The translations under genes and the position numbers were made by a program. From positions 124,001-188,000 of the forward strand of contig NIOE01000017.1 in the NCBI GenBank assembly GCA_002205125.1: a stretch of 64,000 nucleotides of DNA. Reading direction: 5' to 3'. Of the stretch, positions 39,687-47,671 are shown piece after piece (position 1 is the first letter of the stretch; each line of letters begins with the position of its first letter). The notes beneath the pieces are model-generated. The model did no database searches. It was not told where the DNA came from and worked only from the letters and a program-made list of their open reading frames with translations. This stretch comes from Roseateles noduli (GTDB taxonomy: Bacteria; Pseudomonadota; Gammaproteobacteria; Burkholderiales; Burkholderiaceae_C).

Positions 39687-41791
39687 GCGCGCGGCTCCTG
39701 GGTCGGTCCGAGCAGGCTGACCAGCTGCACCTGGCCCTGATGCCACGCGGATTCGATGCGGCCCGCCAGCGCGAGCAGCTGATCGCGGTCGCGCGCCTGC
39801 ATCGCCGCCACGCCGTAGGCCTTGTTGCGGCCGTGCGCCTTGGCCATGTACATCACCGTGTCGACGAGGTCGATGGCCCGCTCCCATTCCAAGGTCAGGT
39901 CCTGGGGCGCCATCGGGAAGCTCGCGAAGCCGATGGACGCGCTGATCGGGATGTGCAGCGACCCGTGGTCGACCGCCTGCCCGCCGATCTGGTCCAGCAG
40001 GCGCTGGCCGAGCTGGCGCGCGTCCTCGGTCGTTTCCGAGTTCACCAGGATCAGGAATTCCTCGCCGCCCCAGCGCACGACCAGGTCCTGCTCGCGCAGC
40101 ACGCCGCGCAGGCGGCGCGCGACCTCGACCAGCACGGTGTCGCCGGCGGCGTGGCCCCATTGGTCGTTGATGCGCTTGAAGTGGTCGATGTCGATCAGGA
40201 AGAGGCTGCCGCGCAGCCCGCCGTCGCGCGTGCGTTGCGCGATGGCCTGCTGGAAGTGACGCCGGTTCGCCAGGCCCGTCAGCGGATCGCGCTCGCTCTG
40301 CACCCGCAGCGATTCATTGGTCTGGGCCAGCGCCGCATTCGTGCGGCGGATGCGCCGGTAGGCGAGCGCCAGCAGCGCCCCGGACAGCAGCACGCAACCG
40401 CCGACCTCGGCCCACAGCTTCAGCTGCAGATCGCGTGTGCGGATCTGCTCGGCCTTGAGGCTGTTGTCCTGGTTGAGCAGCCGGATCTCGCGCTGGCGCT
40501 GCTGGTCCTCGAAGCGCGCCTGCGCCTCCAGCACCGCCTTGCGCGTCTCGTCGCGCAGCACCTCGTCGAACTCCCGGCGCGATTGATGGAAGGCGTCGAT
40601 CGCGCCCTGCAGGTCGTCGAACTTCTCCAGGTAGGTGCCCAGTTCCAGCCAGGACTCGGCGGTGTAGCTGCCGGCCTCGCGCTGGGCGTCCATCGTGATG
40701 GCCTGCAGCACGTCGCGCTTGCCCTCGTCCAGCTTGCGCAGGCCGATCTTGGCGATGCCGGTGTTGTGCCGCGCGAGGATCTCGGTGGAGATGTCGCCCG
40801 TCTCGTGCGCCAGGGCCAGGCTTTGCGTCGAGAGCTCCAGCGCCCGCGCGTAGTTGCCGCTGCGCAACTCGTAATCCGCGAGATTGCCCAGCGCCAGGGC
40901 CTGCAGGCCGGGGGCCTGCGCCTCGCGGGCGTACTGCAACGCCTGTTCGCGGGCCTGCTGGCTGAACTTCGGGTCGTCGTCCTGCGAGTACACGATGCCC
41001 AGGATCGTGTGGACCGAGTACAGCAGCACCGGATCCGGATCCTGCTGCGCGGCGAGCAGCGCCTCGCGCGCGGTGCGCTTGGCGTGGTCGAACTGCTGGC
41101 TGCGGTGGTAGTTGAAGGCCAGCGTGGCTTCGGTGTGCGCGGCACGCCAGCGCGACTCCATCGCGCGCGCCTGCTCCAGCGCCTTCAGGCCACTTTCGAC
41201 GGCGGCATCGACCTCGCCGTAGTCGCCCTGGATGTAGGCGCGCAGCTCGGTCGCGCGCCACAGCAGGCGGCGGTCGGCGGTCGCGGCGTCGATGTCGGCC
41301 AGGCCGGCCAGCAGCCGCACGCCGGCGCCGAGCTCGCCGTTCGCCTTCAGCCACTGCGCGCGCGCCAGCATCAGCGCCAGCGGGATCTGCGAGCGCGTGG
41401 GCGCGGCTTCGGGCCAGGCCTTGATCTCCTCGATCGCCGCCTCGTGGCCGCTGCGGTCGCGCAGCTGCGCGAGCAGCGCGGCGCGCTGGCTCAGCGCCTC
41501 CAGCCGCTCGGGACTGCCCACGGCGGCACGCGCCTCGAGGGCCTGCAGTTCACGCACATGGTCGCGCGGATGGGCCTGGCCGACGCGTTCCTGCTGTTCG
41601 AGCTCCGCCTGCAGCGCCCGGTCCTGCACCGCCGGCGAGGCCGACCCGCCCGACCCGGCCGTCTGACCCGACGGAGCGGACCCGCGCGTTCCGGCGCTGT
41701 CCCCCGGACCGCAGCCCGACAGCAGCGGCACCCCGACGCTCATTGCGAGCGCGAGGGCCACGGCGCGGAGTTCCGAGGGCGTGAGGGGCAT
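39683..41791 (-). CDS. TPR-sensor diguanylate cyclase (GGDEF), possible lipoprotein
   Basis: Protein of 702 residues, same architecture and length as its downstream neighbour. It has TPR-like helices, a membrane helix (VGGCVLLSGALLALAYRRI, about 465-485) and a GGDEF domain with WGGEEF near 575 and RxxD (REQD). The N-terminus differs: SVGVPLLSGCGPGD looks like a lipobox with Cys27, followed by a Gly/Ser-rich linker, so the periplasmic part may also be lipid-tethered. The two genes overlap by 4 bases and probably arose by tandem duplication. Confidence 0.87.
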   Translation of the reverse strand: MPLTPSELRAVALALAMSVGVPLLSGCGPGDSAGTRGSAPSGQTAGSGGSASPAVQDRALQAELEQQERVGQAHPRDHVRELQALEARAAVGSPERLEALSQRAALLAQLRDRSGHEAAIEEIKAWPEAAPTRSQIPLALMLARAQWLKANGELGAGVRLLAGLADIDAATADRRLLWRATELRAYIQGDYGEVDAAVESGLKALEQARAMESRWRAAHTEATLAFNYHRSQQFDHAKRTAREALLAAQQDPDPVLLYSVHTILGIVYSQDDDPKFSQQAREQALQYAREAQAPGLQALALGNLADYELRSGNYARALELSTQSLALAHETGDISTEILARHNTGIAKIGLRKLDEGKRDVLQAITMDAQREAGSYTAESWLELGTYLEKFDDLQGAIDAFHQSRREFDEVLRDETRKAVLEAQARFEDQQRQREIRLLNQDNSLKAEQIRTRDLQLKLWAEVGGCVLLSGALLALAYRRIRRTNAALAQTNESLRVQSERDPLTGLANRRHFQQAIAQRTRDGGLRGSLFLIDIDHFKRINDQWGHAAGDTVLVEVARRLRGVLREQDLVVRWGGEEFLILVNSETTEDARQLGQRLLDQIGGQAVDHGSLHIPISASIGFASFPMAPQDLTLEWERAIDLVDTVMYMAKAHGRNKAYGVAAMQARDRDQLLALAGRIESAWHQGQVQLVSLLGPTQEPRA

Positions 41792-41803
41792 GAAGGCCGA
41801 GGG

Positions 41804-43090
41804 TCAGTCCGTGCGGCCGCGCCGGAGCAGCGCGTGCAGCAGGATGGCGCCGAAGGTGGCAGTTCCGATGCCGCCCAGCGTAAACCCACCCAGCTTCAAG
41901 GTGAAGTCGCCGGTGCCGATCACCAGCGTGACGGCGGCGACCATCAGGTTGCGCGGGTCGCGGAAGTCGACCTGGTGGTCGACCCAGATGCGGGCGCCGG
42001 CGATCGCGATCAGACCGAAGACGACGATGCTGACGCCGCCCATCACCGCCAGCGGGATGGCCTGGATCAGGGCGCCGAACTTGGGCGAGAAGCCCAGCGC
42101 CAGCGCCATCAGCGCGGCGAAGACGAAGACCGCCGTCGAGTAGATGCGCGTGGCGGCCATGACGCCGATGTTCTCGGCGTAGGTGGTGACGCCCGTGCCG
42201 CCGACGGCGCCGCTGGCGATCGTGGCGAGGCCGTCGCCGATGAAGGCGCGGCCGAGGAAGGGCGTCATGTCGCGGCCGGTCATCGCGCCGACCGCCTTCA
42301 GGTGGCCGAGGTTCTCCGCGACCAGGATGAGCGCGACCGGCGCGATCATCAGCATGGCCGCGCCGTCGAAGACCGGCGCGTGGAACTGCGGCAGACCGAT
42401 CCACGCCGCCGCCGCGACCTTGGACAGGTCGATGGGCGCGCCCAGACCGAAGCCGTTGGTCAGCAGCGCGTAGATCAGGCTGGCCTGGATCAGGCCGGCG
42501 AGGATCAGCAGGCGCTGCAGCATGCCGCGCGCATAGACGGCGACCACCGCGACGCTGACGAAGGTCGCCGCCTGCATCCAGGCGTCGAAGGGCGTGGGCG
42601 CCATGTTCTTGATCGGCACCGCGGCGAGGTTCAGTCCGATCACCGCGACCACCGCGCCGGTGACCACCGGCGGCATCAGCTTCTCGACCCAGCCGCTGCC
42701 GGTGGCCGACACCAGCAGGCCGATGGCGGTGTACAGCACACCGCAGGCGATGATGCCGCCCAGCGCGAGCGGCAGGTTGGGATTGGGGCCGCTGCCGGCA
42801 TACCCGGTCGCGGCGATGACCACGCCGATGAACGCGAAGCTCGAGCCCAGGTAGCTCGGCACGCGGCCGCCGGTCAGGAAGAAGAACAGCAGCGTGCCCA
42901 CGCCGCTCATCAGCACGGCCACGTTGGGATCGAAGCCCATCAGCAGCGGCGCCAGCACGGTGGCGCCGAACATGGCGATCACATGTTGCAGGCCGAGCGC
43001 CGCGGTCTGCGGCCAGGACAGGCGTTCATCGGGAGCAATCGCCTTCTCGGGGCCGACGGTCACGGGCCGCCAGCGCATCAACCACGCCAT
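41804..43090 (-). CDS. uracil-xanthine permease family transporter (NCS2)
   Basis: Protein of 428 residues with about 14 hydrophobic helices. NCS2 signatures include LGLQHVIAMFGATVLAPLLM, YLGSSFAFIGVV, PPVVTGAVVAVIGLNLA and GGTGVTTYAENIGVMAATR with the substrate Glu. It is closest in pattern to UraA/RutG uracil symporters. No pyrimidine catabolic genes are beside it. It ends 12 bases before the GGDEF pair on the same strand and could share a transcript. Confidence 0.9.
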   Translation of the reverse strand: MAWLMRWRPVTVGPEKAIAPDERLSWPQTAALGLQHVIAMFGATVLAPLLMGFDPNVAVLMSGVGTLLFFFLTGGRVPSYLGSSFAFIGVVIAATGYAGSGPNPNLPLALGGIIACGVLYTAIGLLVSATGSGWVEKLMPPVVTGAVVAVIGLNLAAVPIKNMAPTPFDAWMQAATFVSVAVVAVYARGMLQRLLILAGLIQASLIYALLTNGFGLGAPIDLSKVAAAAWIGLPQFHAPVFDGAAMLMIAPVALILVAENLGHLKAVGAMTGRDMTPFLGRAFIGDGLATIASGAVGGTGVTTYAENIGVMAATRIYSTAVFVFAALMALALGFSPKFGALIQAIPLAVMGGVSIVVFGLIAIAGARIWVDHQVDFRDPRNLMVAAVTLVIGTGDFTLKLGGFTLGGIGTATFGAILLHALLRRGRTD

Positions 43091-43278
43091 GGACTTTCCT
43101 CAACGGGACAAGCCGCCGAGTGTAAGGAGCGCCCAGGCCGTCGCGACTCCGGCTTATCCCGTGACCGGGTGACGCGGGGCCGGCAGTGCGCGATCTGCGC
43201 TCAGCCGTCGTCGCCCGACGCGTCTGCGCTCGACGGTGCGGCAGCCCTCATTCAGCACTTGACCCTCAGCGTGCAGCA

Positions 43279-43398
43279 TCAGAACAGCACCATGTCGCGA
43301 TTGCGTCGCGGCAGTTGCCGCAGCAGGCGGCGCCACGAGGCCCAGGCGCGCCAGACGGCGCCTCCGGTCAGCAGGCTCAGGATCAGCAGCAGGGTCAT
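43279..43398 (-). CDS. 39-residue single-pass membrane protein
   Basis: A small protein starting MTLLLILSLLTGGAVWRAWA and ending NRDMVLF. One hydrophobic helix (about 2-20) is followed by a short basic amphipathic tail rich in Arg and Trp. The ATG at 43398 has GAGGAG 7 bases upstream. Just upstream lies a palindrome (43437-43454) that recurs in front of the tetR gene, so TetR-type control of this gene is likely. I recognise no family. It may be a small stress or envelope protein. Confidence 0.6.
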   Translation of the reverse strand: MTLLLILSLLTGGAVWRAWASWRRLLRQLPRRNRDMVLF

Positions 43399-43436
43399 GA
43401 TGGAACTCCTCAACGCACGCGGGTGCGGCGAACGAT

Positions 43437-43454
43437 TTCGCACGGTCGTGCGAA
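43437..43454. promoter_or_regulatory. palindromic operator in front of the small membrane-protein gene
   Basis: TTCGCACGGTCGTGCGAA is a near-perfect palindrome. A copy with 17 of 18 matching bases lies in front of tetR at 44149-44166. It is inferred to be the binding site of that regulator. Confidence 0.75.
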
Positions 43455-43505
43455 GTTGGTGGAAATGAAGCGGCCCGAACGGGTCATGTGTGTCATGAGC
43501 GGGTC

Positions 43506-44138
43506 TCAGGGAAGGGGAGCGGAGGCGGCGGCCGAGGCGGCGTCGAGCCGCACCGGCGCCATCAGGCGGCCGTAGCTGGTCCAGGCCCGCGCCTGGGCAT
43601 CCGGCGTACGCAGGAAACGCACCTCGCGGACCAGCGCGGTGAACAGGCCGTCAAGCTCGAAGATGAGCTGGTCCAGATCGGCATCGACGCGGAGCTGGCC
43701 GGCGTCCTGCGCCTGCACCAGCGTCCGGCGCATCGTCTGACGCCAGCGGCGGACACCGTCCAGCAGCCGGTCGCGCATCGCGTCGTCGCGGTCGTCGTAC
43801 TCGAAGGCGCCGGCCACGTAGAGGCAGTTGCCATGCGGGCCGTCGACGCGCGCCAGCCAGGCCCGCACCATGGCGTCCAGTCGCGGCAGGCCGCGCGGCT
43901 CACGCAGCGCGGGCAGGATCACCTCCTGCTGGAAGATCTTCTCGAAGGACTCCAGCACCGCGGCCTGCAAGGCCTCGCGGGAGCCGATGCGCGAGAACAC
44001 GCCGCTCTTGGACAGGTTCAGCCGCTTGGCCACCTCGCCGATGGACAGGCTGTCCAGACCGTCCAGGCGCGCCATCTCCAGCGCGACATCGACGATGGCG
44101 CTCTGCGTCAGTTCGCTGCGGGCGGTCTTGGCTTCCAT
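43506..44138 (-). CDS. TetR-family transcriptional repressor
   Basis: Protein of 210 residues. The DNA-binding helix-turn-helix is in SLSIGEVAKRLNLSKSGVFS (about 32-51) and REALQAAVLESFEKIF follows. The ligand domain includes FEYDDRDDAMRDRLLDG and looks like the TetR_C_6 type. I chose the ATG at 44138; an upstream TTG is possible. The operator at 44149-44166 is 11 bases before the start, indicating autoregulation, and the other copy points to the 39-residue membrane protein as the co-regulated target. The ligand is unknown. Confidence 0.9.
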   Translation of the reverse strand: MEAKTARSELTQSAIVDVALEMARLDGLDSLSIGEVAKRLNLSKSGVFSRIGSREALQAAVLESFEKIFQQEVILPALREPRGLPRLDAMVRAWLARVDGPHGNCLYVAGAFEYDDRDDAMRDRLLDGVRRWRQTMRRTLVQAQDAGQLRVDADLDQLIFELDGLFTALVREVRFLRTPDAQARAWTSYGRLMAPVRLDAASAAASAPLP

Positions 44139-44148
44139 GGGCCGCAAT

Positions 44149-44166
44149 TTAGCACGGTCGTGCGAA
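44149..44166. promoter_or_regulatory. operator of the tetR gene
   Basis: TTAGCACGGTCGTGCGAA matches the site at 43437-43454 at 17 of 18 positions and lies directly upstream of the tetR ATG. Confidence 0.75.
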
Positions 44167-44204
44167 GTGCGCTGGACGCCCCCATGGCAGCGTCGGAGGC
44201 CGGG

Positions 44205-44456
44205 TTATTCGTGGAGGTCGCCGGCCTGCCCGGGGTCGTCGGGATCGCCCGCATCACCGGCTGCTGTCGGCGGCCGCCCTCGACGCGGCGTCGGCGCCGG
44301 TGCGGGCTTGATGCCGCGGCGCTTGAGCGCCTCGCGCAGCAGCAGCTCAATCTGGGCGTTGGACGAACGCAGTTCGATCGCGGCGAGCCGCTCGATCTCC
44401 TCCCACAAGGCGGGATCGAGGCGCAGCGGAAACTGCTTCTTGCCGGGACTGCCCAT
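44205..44456 (-). CDS. ribbon-helix-helix (Arc/HicB-like) DNA-binding protein
   Basis: Protein of 83 residues. KKQFPLRLDPALWEEIERLA is the strand and first helix of an Arc-type ribbon-helix-helix, followed by SSNAQIELLLREALKRRG as the second helix. A Pro/Gly/Asp-rich tail ends the protein. It is often annotated as an antitoxin-like Arc or HicB protein, but no toxin gene is next to it. It closes an operon with an SPFH protein and a membrane protein, and is the natural candidate to bind the palindrome upstream of that operon. Confidence 0.75.
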   Translation of the reverse strand: MGSPGKKQFPLRLDPALWEEIERLAAIELRSSNAQIELLLREALKRRGIKPAPAPTPRRGRPPTAAGDAGDPDDPGQAGDLHE

Positions 44457-44474
44457 CGCCGCGTCGCTCCGTCG

Positions 44475-45119
44475 TCAGCGGCCTGGGCGGCGGTGCGGAG
44501 ATCTGGGCGCGTCACGGCCGCGTCCGCCACCCGGCGCAGCATCCGCCGGCGCTCCCCGAGCGGGCAGCCGGAAGCTGAGCAGGAACACGATCGCCCAGGC
44601 GACGATGGCGATGAACCAGAGCACCCTGCCCACGCCGCCGCCGAACCAGGTCTGCGTTTCCAGCGCCAGCGTCGGCGCGATCAAGAACGCGTTGGCGTCC
44701 GCCTGCGCCAGGACCACGAGCAGGCCGAGCGGCCAGCACAGCCGCGCCAATCGCGCGAGCGTGCGTTCGCGACGTTCCGGCGCCAGCCAGTAGTCCTTGT
44801 GAGGCATGTTCAGGAAAAAGCTGGCGTGCCGCGCCACCAGGCACGCCCCCCACGTGCACATCCACGGAATGAAGATCCCCGTCACCAGCGCGGTCGCGAC
44901 CATGCCGTTCCAGTCGGAGATCGTCGGGTATCCGCCCGCGGCCGCCGAATCCCCGCGGAAGGCGGCGGCGACGGCGACCAGGTGCGCCGCCCAGACCACG
45001 AGGAACATCAGCTTCCAGACGGTCCACTCGCCGTCGATCGGCGTCGATGCCGATGCCGATGCCGACGCCGATCGCGACGTGGATGCGGACGGTGGTCCGC
45101 GACGGGTCCGGTGATCCAT
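44475..45119 (-). CDS. four-helix membrane protein of the SPFH operon
   Basis: Protein of 214 residues with hydrophobic helices at about 36-54, 76-98, 128-142 and 160-182. The segment FFLNMPHKDYWLAPERRERT between helices 2 and 3 resembles DUF1648-type membrane proteins, but I would not name a function. The N-terminus has an Ala-Ser repeat encoded by a hexanucleotide repeat. A GGGAGG site precedes the ATG. It lies between SPFH and ribbon-helix-helix genes with short gaps, so the three are probably one transcript. Confidence 0.65.
   Translation of the reverse strand: MDHRTRRGPPSASTSRSASASASASTPIDGEWTVWKLMFLVVWAAHLVAVAAAFRGDSAAAGGYPTISDWNGMVATALVTGIFIPWMCTWGACLVARHASFFLNMPHKDYWLAPERRERTLARLARLCWPLGLLVVLAQADANAFLIAPTLALETQTWFGGGVGRVLWFIAIVAWAIVFLLSFRLPARGAPADAAPGGGRGRDAPRSPHRRPGR
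45045..45068. repeat. short hexanucleotide tandem repeat (CGATGC)4
   Basis: Three exact CGATGC units and one CGACGC unit encode alternating Ala and Ser near the N-terminus of the four-helix membrane protein. Six-base units keep the frame when the number changes. Confidence 0.7.
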
Positions 45120-45137
45120 GAGCGAGGCCTCCCGCGA

Positions 45138-46043
45138 TCAGTTGTAGAGCGTGCCCGCGTTGATGATCGGCTGCGTGTCCTTGTCGGAGCACAGCACCAC
45201 CAGCAGGTTGGACACCATCGCCGCCTTGCGCTCGTCGTCGAGCTGCACGATCTCGCGTTCGCTCAGGCCCTTGAGCGCTTCCTCGACCATGCTGACCGCG
45301 CCGTGCACGATCTTCTTGCGGGCGCTGATGATGGCTTCCGCCTGCTGGCGACGCAGCATCACCTGCGCGATCTCGGGCGCATACGCCAGATGGGTGAGCA
45401 TCGCCGTCTCGACGCTGACGCCGGCGGGCTGCAGACGCGCCTGCAGCTCGTCGATCATCGCGGCCATCACCTCGTCGGCGCCGGCGCGCAGCGTGATCTC
45501 CCGGCTGTCGATGTCGTCGCCCTCGTCGTAGGCGAACTGCGAGGCGACGTGCCGGATCGCGGCCTCCGCCTGGATGCTCACGTACTGCTCGAAGTCGTCG
45601 ACCTCGAACACCGCGCGCGCCGTGTCCTGGACCCGCCAGACCACCGCGGCGCCGATCTCGACGGGGTTGCCGCGCTTGTCGTTGACCTTCAGCGTGGGCG
45701 CGTCCAGGTTGCGCGCGCGCAGCGAGAGGCGGCGCTTGATCATGAACAGCGGGATCGTCCAGCGCAGGCCGGCGGTCCGGTCCGTCCCGACGTAGCGGCC
45801 AAACAGCGTCAGCACGCGGGCCTCGTTGGGCTGCTGGATGTAGAGACCCAGCAGCAGGACCAACGCACAGACGATGACGATCCAGGTGCCCGGCCGCAGG
45901 AGGACGGCGCCTTGGGAGCTGATGAACAGGAAGATCGCCACGCCCGCCAGGGCGAGGCCCATCAGCAGCGCGGCGTAACCGTTCATGTGGCCGCCGTCGC
46001 GCTCGCTCGCGGCGGCGGTCTTCGGGGCAGTCGTCTTGCTCAT
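45138..46043 (-). CDS. SPFH/Band 7 (slipin-like) membrane protein
   Basis: Protein of 301 residues. Two hydrophobic helices at about 23-45 and 52-70 anchor it. The SPFH domain covers about 75-230 ([58 protein letters not shown]), and a coiled region with [16 protein letters not shown] follows. SPFH proteins form oligomeric scaffolds in membrane microdomains. I chose the ATG at 46043 with GGAGG upstream. The first gene of a three-gene operon, it is preceded by a palindrome. Confidence 0.88.
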   Translation of the reverse strand: MSKTTAPKTAAASERDGGHMNGYAALLMGLALAGVAIFLFISSQGAVLLRPGTWIVIVCALVLLLGLYIQQPNEARVLTLFGRYVGTDRTAGLRWTIPLFMIKRRLSLRARNLDAPTLKVNDKRGNPVEIGAAVVWRVQDTARAVFEVDDFEQYVSIQAEAAIRHVASQFAYDEGDDIDSREITLRAGADEVMAAMIDELQARLQPAGVSVETAMLTHLAYAPEIAQVMLRRQQAEAIISARKKIVHGAVSMVEEALKGLSEREIVQLDDERKAAMVSNLLVVLCSDKDTQPIINAGTLYN

Positions 46044-46059
46044 CACCGGCCTCCTCCAA

Positions 46060-46076
46060 AAAGGTGATATCACTTT
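46060..46076. promoter_or_regulatory. palindrome GTGATATCAC upstream of the SPFH operon
   Basis: AAAGGTGATATCACTTT has a perfect ten-base core and lies 17-33 bases before the SPFH start, where an operator overlapping the promoter or leader would sit. The operon-encoded ribbon-helix-helix protein is the inferred ligand. Confidence 0.55.
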
Positions 46077-46144
46077 AAGCCCCGCCCCCCCGGTTGCGCA
46101 AGCCCTGGCCCCCGATCTCCCCCAACGGAGGGACCCAGAAAGCA

Positions 46145-46168
46145 GAAAGCGCCCCGAGGGGCGCTTTC
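46145..46168 (-). terminator. terminator of dsbA
   Basis: Stem GAAAGCGCCC/GGGCGCTTTC around a CGAG loop, followed on the minus strand by TGCTTTC. It lies 22 bases beyond the dsbA stop. Confidence 0.75.
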
Positions 46169-46189
46169 GAAAGCCTTTTCGCAGTCGCG

Positions 46190-46870
46190 TCAGGCGCCCT
46201 TGCGCGCCAGCGGCAGCAGGAAGTTGGCGACGGCGATGCAACGCTGGCCGAGTTCTTCCTCGCTGACGCGCAGCCCGAAGCCGGCCATCGCCGGCGACGT
46301 CAGATACCGTCCGCCGATGGCGACCGTCGGCACGCCATCGATGTTGTACTGGTTCTGCAGCTTCTCGGCCTGCTGGCTCTTGGTCTGCACGGTGAAGGAG
46401 TTGTAGGTCTCCTTGAACTTGGCCGCGTCCACGCCCAGCGGCGCCAGGAACTTGGCCATCTCGTCGACGTTGGTCAGGCCCTGGCCGCCGCGGTGGATGG
46501 CGTTGAAGATCGCCGGACGCACCTGCGCTTCCTTGCCCATCGCTTCCAGCGTGAAGAACAGCTGCTGGTGGATCTTCACGTTGGCGCGGAAGGCCACATG
46601 GACCTTGCGATAGACCACATCGGCGGGCAGCTGCTTGGCCCAGGCCTCGATCGTCGGCTCGAAGACGTAGCAATGCGGGCAGCCGTACCAGAAGAACTCG
46701 ATCACCTCGATCTTGCCCGGCGTCGAGCCCGGCACCGGCGTGGCCAGGCGCTGGTACTGGCGGCCCTCGACCGGGCCGCCCTGCGCCTGCGCCGGCGCGA
46801 CGGCCAGGAGCGCACCACCGCCCGCGGCGGTCGACAGGGCCGTGAGGGCGTTGAATTCGCGACGCTTCAT
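46190..46870 (-). CDS. dsbA: thiol:disulfide interchange protein DsbA
   Basis: Periplasmic oxidase of 226 residues that introduces disulfides into secreted proteins. A signal peptide (about 1-30, ending VAPAQAQ) begins MKRREF, a twin-Arg-like start. The thioredoxin fold has the CPHC active site (Cys64 and Cys67) in FFWYGCPHCYVF and the cis-Pro loop GVPTVAIGGRYL. Pilin PilA in this window has a Cys pair and could be a client. The gene lies downstream of the SPOR gene, separated by a long hairpin. Confidence 0.95.
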   Translation of the reverse strand: MKRREFNALTALSTAAGGGALLAVAPAQAQGGPVEGRQYQRLATPVPGSTPGKIEVIEFFWYGCPHCYVFEPTIEAWAKQLPADVVYRKVHVAFRANVKIHQQLFFTLEAMGKEAQVRPAIFNAIHRGGQGLTNVDEMAKFLAPLGVDAAKFKETYNSFTVQTKSQQAEKLQNQYNIDGVPTVAIGGRYLTSPAMAGFGLRVSEEELGQRCIAVANFLLPLARKGA

Positions 46871-46955
46871 CTTCGATTCCTTGTTGGGTTCCGTTGCGAC
46901 CGGCGCCGCAGCGGCCGGCCATCCTAGAAAGTCAAACTTAGAGCGGCATTAACGC

Positions 46956-46994
46956 GGCGCGACGTCGGTATCGAGACGATACCGACGTCGCGCC
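46956..46994. terminator. 18-base-pair perfect hairpin between the SPOR gene and dsbA
   Basis: Bases 46956-46973 and 46977-46994 are exact reverse complements around a three-base AGA loop; the core includes GACGTCGGTATCG. It starts 6 bases past the SPOR-gene stop on the minus strand. There is no T-tract, so terminator is the likeliest but not the only role. Confidence 0.55.
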
Positions 46995-46999
46995 CGCGC

Positions 47000-47671
47000 T
47001 CAGCGCTGGATCGCCACGAGATTGGCCTCGACGCCGGCGCCTTCCAGCTTCTTCTGCTGCGCTTCCGCCTCGTCGCGCGTGTCGAACGGGCCCAGGCGGA
47101 CACGGAACACCGTGCGACCGGACTGCTCGCGCTCCATCACCTTGGCCGAGAAGCCCTGGATCGCCAGCTTGGCGCGCTGCTGCTCGGCGTCCTCCATGCG
47201 CGCGTAGGCGCCGGCCTGGACGAAGAAGCTGCCACGCGAGCCGTCGGGACGCACGCCGTCGGGGCGAGGCTCGGTGGGACGCTGGTCCGGCTTGACGGAC
47301 GGGATCTGGTTCTGGGCCTGCGGCTGAACCGCCGGGGCGCGCTCCGCCGGGCGGCCTTCCACCGCGGGGGCCGGCGTCGTCCCGGCGCTGACCTGAGGCG
47401 CCGGCTGGGTCGCGGGCGTCACCGCCGGCGTCACCACGCCCGACGCGGCCTTCGCGCCGGCGCGGCCGGCCAGCGGCGCGTTCGGATCCCAGTTCCGGTT
47501 GCGTTCCGCTTCCTGTGCGTCCTGCTCCGCGGTGCGCTGCGGCAGCTTGTTGACGAAGGGCACCGGGGCCTTCGTCACGTACAGGGCCACGCCCAGCGCG
47601 ATCCCCAGCCCCAGCAGCAGGCCCACGATCAGGCCCATGGCGAATCCGCCGCGCTGCTTCTGTTTACTCAT
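47000..47671 (-). CDS. SPOR-domain, FtsN-like membrane protein
   Basis: Protein of 223 residues. One membrane helix (about 10-29, [20 protein letters not shown]) is followed by a Pro/Ala-rich periplasmic linker and a C-terminal SPOR domain (about 147-222, [37 protein letters not shown]). SPOR domains bind denuded glycan at division septa. The layout matches short FtsN-type proteins. Its start overlaps the argS stop by 4 bases (ATGA), a common arrangement in betaproteobacteria. Confidence 0.88.
   Translation of the reverse strand: MSKQKQRGGFAMGLIVGLLLGLGIALGVALYVTKAPVPFVNKLPQRTAEQDAQEAERNRNWDPNAPLAGRAGAKAASGVVTPAVTPATQPAPQVSAGTTPAPAVEGRPAERAPAVQPQAQNQIPSVKPDQRPTEPRPDGVRPDGSRGSFFVQAGAYARMEDAEQQRAKLAIQGFSAKVMEREQSGRTVFRVRLGPFDTRDEAEAQQKKLEGAGVEANLVAIQR

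Noticed and set aside
43154-43336. Minus-strand 60-codon frame upstream of the permease gene
   Set aside because: It overlaps the better-supported 39-residue gene in another frame, has no ribosome-binding site and is Arg/Ala-rich shadow sequence.
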